DNA of 5,195 nucleotides from Pullibacteroides sp964436335 (GTDB lineage Bacteria; Bacteroidota; Bacteroidia; Bacteroidales; P3). The notes under the pieces were generated by a model. It made no database searches. It had not been told where the DNA came from and saw nothing but the letters and a program-made list of their open reading frames with translations. Below, piece after piece: positions 1 through 5,195 of this stretch; the stretch's first letter is position 1; every line of letters starts with the position of its first letter. Made by a program: the position numbers and the translations under genes. The DNA lies in NCBI GenBank assembly GCA_964436335.1, contig CAYTCD010000098.1, positions 1-5,195 of the forward strand, given 5' to 3'.

Positions 1-3000
1 CGTATCTCCAGCGGCGATAAATAACTTTAATGTCAGGGCAGAAGGACGGCAGGTTTCCTTTACATGGACTAATCCATCCACCAACGGATTGGGAACAGAA
101 GTGGATTGTTTTGAAAAGATCCGTGTTTACAGGGCTGTGGGTATGGAACCTCTAGTGCAGATAGACAGCATTCTTTCTGTTACGCCCGGAGCGGACGCTT
201 CCTACAGCTATACCGAAGAACAAGACGGATATTACCGTTACGGCTTTCAGGTAATCAACAGCAAGGGCCTTACTTCCGGCATAAGGGAAGAAGCCATCGG
301 ACTGTACGATTATACGTTGCCTTATTATACCGGCTTTGAAAGCTCGGACAACAATACACCGATAACCGCCGACACCACCGTTAAGTTCGTTACGGATCCC
401 GCTATGGTGTATGAAGGCAATGTTTCGGCCTTTATCCCGACATTCAGCCGTCTGCGTATCGGCGGTCTTCCCCTCGAAAAAGGAACCACCTACCGTCTCA
501 CTTTTATGGCACGTGGTTATGAATTGGGACTGGTGGGCTATACGGAATTGAACAAACCATTTACAGTGAAACCTTTCGCCACACTCAACGTTCGGGTGGA
601 CGACGGGCAGAAAGTGTATTATCCGGAAGAAACGCGTAGTCTTACCTGGGCTGCGGCAACGGTGGATTTATATACCGATGAGACTAAAACCTATGAAATC
701 GCTTTTTCCACCAGTATCTTTGATGAATATTACCTTGATAACGTGCGCATAGAAACGCTTACCCCCAATACCGTGCCGGGAATGGTGGAACAGGCGCGCG
801 TTGAAAGGGATGGCGCCAGCCTTGCGGTGGATTTGCATTGGACCAATCCCACCTTGACCGCCGGCGGCGAAACTTTGCAGGATTTGGGTGGAATTGTGGT
901 TCAGGTTGCACACAACAAGGATTTCAGTCCGGCCAATCTGGCGTTTTTAGATACGGTCAAGACTTCGGATATCGGAGCGGTCATGCAGAAAACCTATACC
1001 ATGCCCGACAACGGTTATTGGTATTTCAGGATGTTTGCATACAACCAAAACGGCGTCTCTCCCATAGACACGGTGTTCAGTGCCGCATGGGTAGGACGGG
1101 ATACCGTTTTTGACGCGCCGGTCGGCTTTCAGGCAAAGGCGCTTTCTAACGGAAAGATTCGTTTGGAATGGAATAAACTTAAGGAAGAGGGCAGTCACGG
1201 AGGAAATCTGGGAGGCAATATTACCGGGTACAAGATTCAGTACAGGGCTGGCAATAGCGGCGAGGTGATATCGGTTATCGCAACCGATACGGTGTATGAA
1301 ACCGAACCGTTGGGGATGAATTTCTATACTTTCAGCCTCAACGGCGTAAGGGACGGACAATACGATGGAAATACTACCTCCACCCGTCTGCTGGGTGGTT
1401 TCTATGGTGGACAGACCACGGTTACCGAAATTACAGGCAGCGCAGGCTACAGTACGCATCCGTTCAATGCCTGCACGGAATTTTCCGATAATTCAACGGT
1501 AAACCAATTCATCGTCTCCCGTCAGAATTTTGCCGAACCCTGTATCATCGATACCCTTTATTTCTTTATGGAGCCGCTCAGTATCGGATTCTCGCAGAAG
1601 ATAAAGATTCATTTGGGGTATTATCCGAGAGATCTGTTTGTTGAACACGGAGATTGGATGGCGATAGACTCGCTTACCGAAGTCTTTGCCGGTTCGTTGC
1701 GATTTGAAAAGGGAGCGGAAGTACTTAAAATACCGGTAAAACCATTCTATTACGACCAAAAACGGAATCTGTTGGTAAGTGTAATCAAGGGAAAACAGAC
1801 GGCCCGTCTGGATGCCCGTTTTATAAGTAATACCGTATATGAATATTATCCGCAGATCCACGATTATCACCTGGAATCCATGTCGGATTACTATGATCTG
1901 ACAGGTAAACCGGTAATGGAAAAGGGGCTGGCCAGGGAACCGCTGTTGGTGGTGAACCGTCAGCAGAATCTTAATACGGTTAAAGGGCATATCACCTTGT
2001 CTGCCTCAGGCGAAGCTGCCGAAGGCGCAAAGATTGAGATTGTCAAGACCGAAGACTCCCAAGGCATGGATTTTTCCCAAACCCTGTATTGCGACAGGAA
2101 CGGCGACTTCTCTTTTGGCTATTTCCCCGACAACACTTACCGTATCCACATTTCTTATTCGGGTATGCAGGATCTGGAACGGGAGGTAACGCTTGCCGGC
2201 GGTCAGGTGGAAGATATTCAGGTGGCCCTGCAAGGTGCTTCCAAAATCAATCTGAACGGGTATGTGCGCAACCGTCTTAATGAGCCTGTCGCGGGTGCCG
2301 TTGTTACGCTTTTGAATACCGATGCGCCCGAAGCGGTGAGTGCGGAAGACGGTACTTTCGTGATAGCCGACATCTATGGTTCCACCCGCTATGATGTGGC
2401 AGTGCGCCATGATATTTATAAGGATTACAACATACAGATAAGGGTGGACAATGAACTGGAAAGCCGGATGGATACGGTTGATTTGGTTTGGTTTCCCTTC
2501 CCGGCACGTAAGGTAACGGCCACCGAAACTGAAGCGGGGGGCATGGAGATAGCATGGGCTGAACCCTTGCAGAGCCTCCGCACAGTAGAGCGTAAGTACC
2601 ACGGAGAACGCAAGAGCTCGATCTGCTCGAGTGCGGAAATTATGGCAGCTATCCGCTTCAGTAAGAATAAGTTGCGCGAATGGGGCGATGACCAGCCGGA
2701 AATTGGCGTAAACAGTATCGCCTTCCATGCTACCGATACCACGGCCGATTATTCCTTGCGTATTTTCTCTTCCAACCTCGATGTTCCCGATTATGAACAG
2801 CATGTAGGGTATCTGCCTTTGTCACATCACCGCATCTTTTTGGATGAGGCCTTTAAAATCGACACTACGCACGATTTGCTGGTGGCACTTCATGTGGCAA
2901 GAGGTTACAAAGGTTGTCCGCTTGGAAATGACGCCGGCCCACAGTTGAACGACGGGGCCTTGATTCATCAGGGTGACGGTTGGCGCTATATGTCTGATTA

Positions 3001-3787
3001 TATGCATGGCGCGGAAGGTTCCAACTGGATTCTGAGCGCGTTCTTTGGAGATGTGCGGCAAGCCGAGGCTCCGGCCGGTTACCGTCTATATCGTGCCAAA
3101 GCCACTGCCCCCGGGTTGAGCCGGTGGGAAGAACTGGGGCGCGTGGGAGCCGATACAAAAAACTATACCGACAACGATTGGACGGGACTCTCCTTTGGTG
3201 ATTACCGTTATGCGGTGCGTGCCGATTGGTTTGATGAAAACCTGAGTCAGGAAAAGACGGCGGAAAAGAGCAAGGACATGAATTTCAACCTGACGCTTCG
3301 TATCCAGGACCCGCAGCAACGGCTGTCTGCCGGAACCGAAATCAAGTTGACGAATGCAGACCGCCGGTATGTATATACGGCGCAATTCGACGGTTTGAAC
3401 CACGATCTGCCGTTTGAGAATATCCGTCGCGATACCTATACGGTTTCGCTTTCCGACAATCAGGATATTGTTGAAAATACCGTTTTCTCGGTGGCTTCCG
3501 ATACATTGATTGTCTTGAAAGTAAAGACGGTGGGCAACGAAAGCGGGGTAGATGCGCAGATAAACGTGTATCCGAATCCCTCGGTTGACGGTCGATTCAG
3601 CCTGCAACAGACTTCGGGCGAAGAAGTCCGTTATGAAGTGTTCTCTTCCGATGGACGCTTGCTTAAAAACGGCATTTTGGCGGCAGACAATACCTTGATT
3701 GATCTTTCTTCTTGTGCGGCGGGTATTTATGTACTCAAAGTATATGGCAAGACAGCCACTTGTCAGAAGAAACTGGTGATCCGTTAG
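1..3787 (+). CDS. Large modular T9SS-exported surface protein (FnIII and jelly-roll-like modules, type A sorting domain), 5'-partial
   Basis: The frame is open from base 2 to the TAG at 3785-3787, giving 1261 visible residues; the N-terminus lies upstream. A TTG near base 89 is not the start, because the preceding 29 codons already encode the first FnIII strands (FTWTNP). Approximate visible domains are FnIII 1-100; jelly-roll/MAM-like 106-253, ending in YYLDNVRIE; FnIII 257-366 and 372-465; a beta-sandwich module 478-611; two carboxypeptidase-regulatory-like repeats 659-744 and 747-829; an FnIII split at 833-861 and 1019-1091 around a second beta-sandwich module 874-1017; another Ig/regulatory-like repeat 1094-1176; and a T9SS sorting domain 1182-1261. 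Family knowledge predicts Sec export, T9SS passage across the outer membrane, and surface attachment or release. No catalytic domain is visible; a protease or other enzyme could lie upstream. An adhesin or substrate-binding role is inference. A terminator follows directly. Confidence 0.93.
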   Translation, partial: VSPAAINNFNVRAEGRQVSFTWTNPSTNGLGTEVDCFEKIRVYRAVGMEPLVQIDSILSVTPGADASYSYTEEQDGYYRYGFQVINSKGLTSGIREEAIGLYDYTLPYYTGFESSDNNTPITADTTVKFVTDPAMVYEGNVSAFIPTFSRLRIGGLPLEKGTTYRLTFMARGYELGLVGYTELNKPFTVKPFATLNVRVDDGQKVYYPEETRSLTWAAATVDLYTDETKTYEIAFSTSIFDEYYLDNVRIETLTPNTVPGMVEQARVERDGASLAVDLHWTNPTLTAGGETLQDLGGIVVQVAHNKDFSPANLAFLDTVKTSDIGAVMQKTYTMPDNGYWYFRMFAYNQNGVSPIDTVFSAAWVGRDTVFDAPVGFQAKALSNGKIRLEWNKLKEEGSHGGNLGGNITGYKIQYRAGNSGEVISVIATDTVYETEPLGMNFYTFSLNGVRDGQYDGNTTSTRLLGGFYGGQTTVTEITGSAGYSTHPFNACTEFSDNSTVNQFIVSRQNFAEPCIIDTLYFFMEPLSIGFSQKIKIHLGYYPRDLFVEHGDWMAIDSLTEVFAGSLRFEKGAEVLKIPVKPFYYDQKRNLLVSVIKGKQTARLDARFISNTVYEYYPQIHDYHLESMSDYYDLTGKPVMEKGLAREPLLVVNRQQNLNTVKGHITLSASGEAAEGAKIEIVKTEDSQGMDFSQTLYCDRNGDFSFGYFPDNTYRIHISYSGMQDLEREVTLAGGQVEDIQVALQGASKINLNGYVRNRLNEPVAGAVVTLLNTDAPEAVSAEDGTFVIADIYGSTRYDVAVRHDIYKDYNIQIRVDNELESRMDTVDLVWFPFPARKVTATETEAGGMEIAWAEPLQSLRTVERKYHGERKSSICSSAEIMAAIRFSKNKLREWGDDQPEIGVNSIAFHATDTTADYSLRIFSSNLDVPDYEQHVGYLPLSHHRIFLDEAFKIDTTHDLLVALHVARGYKGCPLGNDAGPQLNDGALIHQGDGWRYMSDYMHGAEGSNWILSAFFGDVRQAEAPAGYRLYRAKATAPGLSRWEELGRVGADTKNYTDNDWTGLSFGDYRYAVRADWFDENLSQEKTAEKSKDMNFNLTLRIQDPQQRLSAGTEIKLTNADRRYVYTAQFDGLNHDLPFENIRRDTYTVSLSDNQDIVENTVFSVASDTLIVLKVKTVGNESGVDAQINVYPNPSVDGRFSLQQTSGEEVRYEVFSSDGRLLKNGILAADNTLIDLSSCAAGIYVLKVYGKTATCQKKLVIR
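1433..1834 (+). other. Domain: Bacteroidota surface beta-sandwich module (first copy)
   Basis: Encodes about residues 478-611 of the visible protein. The pattern is an aromatic/Ser/Thr-rich lead-in, a hydrophobic strand (IIDTLYFFM), a strand of the type KIKIHLGYY, a DWMAIDSL segment, VFAGSLRF, then IPVKPFYYD and NLLVSVI. From memory this W...VFSG...I.L..PF.YDG..NL.V order recurs in Bacteroidota secreted proteins, often next to FnIII repeats. No enzymatic residues stand out; a binding or structural role is inferred. The boundaries are approximate. Confidence 0.6.
2621..3052 (+). other. Domain: surface beta-sandwich module inserted inside an FnIII repeat (second copy)
   Basis: Encodes about residues 874-1017 of the visible protein. 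It begins with a RFSKNKL-type strand and contains SIAFHATD, YSLRIFSS, a GCPLGNDAGP segment, GDGWRYM and a closing SNWILSAFFG. This resembles the recurrent module with a GCDAGP...G.W..L...WNI..F pattern found in gingipain-like and other T9SS cargo proteins. The FnIII strands before it (VTATETEAGGMEIAWAEP) and after it (AGYRLYRAKA ... YRYAVRADW) together make one FnIII fold, so the module is nested within that repeat. The boundaries are approximate. Confidence 0.6.
3548..3784 (+). other. Domain: T9SS type A C-terminal sorting signal
   Basis: Encodes the last ~79 residues of the large protein. The three hallmark blocks are present in order: INVYPNPSVDGRFSL, then YEVFSSDGRLLKNG, then IDLSSCAAGIYVLKVYGK followed by the terminal KKLVIR. 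These match the Por-secretion type A sorting domain, which the T9SS translocon recognises and the PorU sortase normally removes, with attachment to A-LPS in species that make it. The domain is complete, including the basic C-terminal end. Two cysteines (SSCAA, ATCQK) lie within it. Confidence 0.92.
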
Positions 3788-3807
3788 TTTTTTTGTGCTG
3801 ACCGCCC

Positions 3808-3850
3808 AAAGACCGCATGACAGGTTTTCCCGTCATGCGGTCTTTTTTTA
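3808..3850 (+). terminator. Rho-independent terminator of the large T9SS gene
   Basis: A perfect 14-bp stem is formed by 3808-3821 (AAAGACCGCATGAC) and 3832-3845 (GTCATGCGGTCTTT), with a 10-base loop at 3822-3831 in which GG/CC can pair further around TTTT. A seven-T run at 3843-3849 overlaps the stem's end. It starts 20 bases after the TAG stop. The minus strand has no comparable T run, so the signal is directional, ending transcription from the plus strand. Confidence 0.93.
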
Positions 3851-3851
3851 A

Positions 3852-4061
3852 TACACGAGATAAGAAAAGATGCCTTGCGTGCTTTTCGCCTTGGTTATAG
3901 GAGGCTTTTATGAACTCGTTGACGACTAAGTTTTCAAAAAGACCGCCCCGTAGAAAGTGAGACGATACATGTTCGGGTGTCTTGATATCCAACAGGGAAC
4001 ATGCCAGGCCCGTATTCTTCATCAAGGCATTCAGTTTGTGTTGTAAAACTCTGTCAATCAT
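3852..4061 (-). pseudogene. Internally deleted relic of a DUF4143-type AAA ATPase gene
   Basis: Read on the minus strand from the ATG at 4061, the frame first gives MIDRVLQHKLNALMK, which resembles the opening of DUF4143-family ATPases just before their P-loop. It then passes at about base 4016/4017 into NTGLACSLLDIKTPEH, LRGGLFENLVVNEF and IKASYNQGEK, the conserved stretch of the C-terminal DUF4143 domain. The P-loop, Walker B and most of the protein (normally roughly 370-430 residues) are absent, so no ATPase can be made. After YNQGEK the match decays: HLFLSRV sits where the family usually has NLYFWRD. The frame stays open through the terminator and the antisense of the T9SS gene to 3735, giving a nominal 108 residues; that tail is not family sequence. 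Intact members are multicopy ATPases of unclear role. I rate the family match as strong and the N-terminal assignment as moderate. Confidence 0.75.
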
Positions 4062-4080
4062 GACATGTTTGTTTCGTTTT

Positions 4081-4112
4081 GCACATTTACGATTTAAAAC
4101 TAAAATTGCAAA
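4081..4112 (-). promoter_or_regulatory. Candidate Bacteroidota promoter of the ATPase relic
   Basis: On the minus strand, TTTG (4112-4109) is followed by exactly 19 bases and then TAAATGTGC (4089-4081). The Bacteroidota primary sigma consensus is TTTG, about 19-21 bases, then TAnnTTTG, so this has one mismatch in the -7 element. The relic's ATG at 4061 lies about 20 bases downstream, as expected for a short leader. Activity is not shown by the sequence. Confidence 0.5.
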
Positions 4113-4231
4113 CTTTCTTTGTAAATTTTCGATATGGAATCTTGGTGAGAGGCGTCGGTTCTTGTTGGATTGTTGTAAGTGGTTTGTATATAGCGATGTA
4201 GTGGTATGTTGATAAATACCCTATGGATGTG
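4113..4231. other. Intergenic stretch with no recognisable feature
   Basis: This AT-rich segment lies between the two candidate promoters. Short frames here are closed quickly (for example ATG at 4134 reads four codons to TGA). I see no hairpin terminator, tRNA, repeat array or conserved coding pattern. It may be upstream sequence of the former ATPase locus. Confidence 0.5.
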
Positions 4232-4264
4232 TTTGATTTTTCTTGCGGATTTATTTTATTTTGC
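4232..4264 (+). promoter_or_regulatory. Candidate Bacteroidota promoter for the exported protein gene
   Basis: TTTG at 4232-4235 is followed by 21 bases and then TATTTTGC at 4257-4264, close to the TAnnTTTG -7 element but with one base fewer between TA and TTTG. Transcription would start near 4270, leaving a leader of about 18 bases that is A-rich (CCCAAGAAAA before the ATG) and has no Shine-Dalgarno sequence, as is common in this phylum. The imperfect -7 spacing lowers confidence. Confidence 0.45.
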
Positions 4265-4287
4265 AATAGATTTAAAACCCAAGAAAA

Positions 4288-4356
4288 ATGAAAAACACAA
4301 AAAAACTTGTAGGCCTCTGTGCTTGTCTTCTGTTAACCGTTTTTTCGGTTCAGGCG
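4288..4356 (+). other. Signal peptide (Sec, signal peptidase I)
   Basis: Encodes residues 1-23: basic n-region (K2, K5, K6), hydrophobic core LVGLCACLLLTVF, and a V-Q-A cleavage motif leaving Gln24 as the first mature residue. A mature N-terminal Gln is typical of Bacteroidota signal peptidase I substrates, where it is cyclised to pyroglutamate. Confidence 0.88.
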
Positions 4357-5195
4357 CAAAAAGTAACGAAGGATTATCAACGGCCTTCCTTGCACATGGT
4401 GTTGTTGACAACCGATGAACCTTCCGCTCCGGAAGAATTTATGGAACATGTCTCCGCCTCATGGCAGACCTACATGCTTCCCGCTATGTTTAATGAATTT
4501 GAGATTCCTTTTAAAGAAGCTAAAGCCGGAAATCCCAAAGGATCCATGATGCAGTTGATTACGGAATACGGTTCACGTTTGGGCTCATTGTCTATCGATG
4601 AATTGAAGTCATTGTCCGAAAATCTTTCCGGAAAGAAATACAACGAGGAATTGAAACAATATGTGGATGGCTTATCGAATGAGATTGCGCACCAGTTAAT
4701 CGCCAAATGGTGGGGCTTGCAGGAAGATGGTGCATATAGCGATGAACTCATTTTTAAGTTGGCTTGCTACGGTGCCACACAAAATCAGGCAAACGCTGCG
4801 GGACAAACCAATATCGGCGCACAGCGTGAGTTGTATAATGAGTTGATGGAACCGACGATGGCCAATACGTATGTTTCGTTTTCGAAACTGAATTTCTATC
4901 AGAATGAACCGATAGCCCGATTTGCCAAGGAGGTGGCCGTAACTTTGGCCGGACTTACGGCGGCTGCGGCCGGTCCGATGGGTGCGGCAGGATTAGTGGC
5001 CGCGGAAAAAGCGGCAGAGGCTGTTTATGAAAAGACCAAGGATGTTTTCAGCGCTTATACCACCACTTTGTTATATAAGTTGAAATGGATCGAAGAAGAA
5101 GCCGAAAAGTTCTTTGCTTGTTTTGACGGTCAGAAGCTCGATATGCAGAAGTTCAACGCCACTCCGTTTGAGTTGGAATACATGGGGGTAAATAA
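4288..5195 (+). CDS. Exported protein of unknown function with N-terminal signal peptide, 3'-partial
   Basis: The ATG at 4288 opens a frame of 302 codons that runs off the window without a stop. This start is chosen because it gives an immediate signal peptide: MKNTKK, a hydrophobic core at residues 7-20, and a signal peptidase I site VQA|QK after residue 23. The mature part (24-302) is mostly predictable as alpha-helical and has no enzymatic motif I recognise. Visible landmarks are PSLHMVLLTTDEP (33-45), an acidic/Lys-rich helical stretch 100-140, KWWGLQEDGAY (140-150), YGATQNQANAAGQ (161-173), a TYVSFSKLNFYQNEPIARF block (194-212) and an uncharged Ala/Gly-rich stretch 216-239. The YGAT/NEPIA pattern reminds me of uncharacterised exported Bacteroides-type proteins, but that is from memory. 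Expected location is the periplasm or beyond; no T9SS domain can be judged because the C-terminus is missing. It is transcribed separately from the upstream gene. Confidence 0.9.
   Translation, partial: MKNTKKLVGLCACLLLTVFSVQAQKVTKDYQRPSLHMVLLTTDEPSAPEEFMEHVSASWQTYMLPAMFNEFEIPFKEAKAGNPKGSMMQLITEYGSRLGSLSIDELKSLSENLSGKKYNEELKQYVDGLSNEIAHQLIAKWWGLQEDGAYSDELIFKLACYGATQNQANAAGQTNIGAQRELYNELMEPTMANTYVSFSKLNFYQNEPIARFAKEVAVTLAGLTAAAAGPMGAAGLVAAEKAAEAVYEKTKDVFSAYTTTLLYKLKWIEEEAEKFFACFDGQKLDMQKFNATPFELEYMGVN

Noticed and set aside
947..1990. Minus-strand frames at 947-1459 and 1493-1990
   Set aside because: Both are antisense to FnIII and module sequence of the large gene and their translations show no domain pattern.
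2616..2632. Small inverted repeat CTCGA-TCTGC-TCGAG inside the large gene
   Set aside because: Only a 5-bp stem within coding sequence, without a T run or symmetry to other sites; expected by chance.
2006..2803. 265-codon open frame on the minus strand inside the large gene
   Set aside because: It lies antisense to clearly recognisable regulatory-like and surface-module sequence on the plus strand, has no family resemblance and no promoter or start context; it is a coding shadow.
3086..3607. 173-codon minus-strand frame opposite the 3' part of the large gene
   Set aside because: It is antisense to the split FnIII and sorting-domain region and its translation has no recognisable motif.
3982..4212. 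76-codon plus-strand frame over the ATPase relic
   Set aside because: The minus strand in this stretch shows DUF4143 similarity, while this translation is Cys/Phe-rich with no pattern, so it is the shadow of the relic.
3788..4287. Insertion sequence or CRISPR in the intergenic region
   Set aside because: No terminal inverted repeats, target duplications, transposase similarity or spaced direct repeats are visible; the only perfect long inverted repeat is the terminator.
4288..4326. Possible lipoprotein signal (Cys at residues 11 and 13)
   Set aside because: The residues before Cys11 and Cys13 do not make a good lipobox, the cysteines lie inside the hydrophobic core, and a clean VQA|Q signal peptidase I site follows.
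4206..4418. 70-codon plus-strand frame overlapping the start of the exported protein gene
   Set aside because: It covers the signal peptide region of the gene at 4288 in another frame and crosses the candidate promoter; its hydrophobic start comes from AT-rich intergenic DNA.
4470..4751. 93-codon minus-strand frame inside the exported protein gene
   Set aside because: Antisense shadow of a frame that has a good start, a signal peptide and 302 open codons.

Overview
The window looks like a chromosomal segment from a member of the Bacteroidota that has a type IX secretion system (T9SS). A Porphyromonadaceae-, Tannerellaceae- or Odoribacter-like gut or oral organism is plausible, but the genus is not determined here. 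The evidence is a giant exported modular protein ending in a T9SS type A C-terminal sorting domain, an exported protein whose predicted mature N-terminus is glutamine, promoter-like TTTG / TAnnTTTG elements instead of the E. coli type, A-rich leaders without Shine-Dalgarno sequences, and a relic of the multicopy DUF4143 ATPase family.

Layout. (1) Bases 1-3787, plus strand: the 3' part of one very large gene, open from the left edge (first full codon at base 2, 1261 visible residues, N-terminus outside the window). It encodes a chain of fibronectin type III repeats, a jelly-roll-like domain, two beta-sandwich modules typical of Bacteroidota surface proteins, carboxypeptidase-regulatory-like repeats and the T9SS sorting domain. 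(2) Bases 3808-3850: a strong intrinsic terminator. (3) Bases 3788-4287: a 500-base gap between the intact genes. Besides the terminator it holds a minus-strand relic of a DUF4143-type ATPase gene (about 3852-4061) with a promoter-like sequence at 4081-4112, then a stretch of about 120 bases (4113-4231) in which I see nothing, then a candidate promoter (4232-4264) for the next gene. (4) Bases 4288-5195, plus strand: the 5' part (302 codons) of a gene for an exported protein with a clear signal peptide, running off the right edge; I cannot assign it a function.

The two plus-strand genes are separated by a terminator and appear to be separate transcription units. Both products leave the cytoplasm: the first is expected at the cell surface or in the medium via T9SS, the second in the periplasm or beyond. 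No functional link beyond export is visible. The most unusual element is the ATPase relic. It appears to keep the gene's promoter, start codon and first ~15 codons, joined in frame to part of the C-terminal DUF4143 domain, with the whole ATPase core missing. I found no convincing new biological system.
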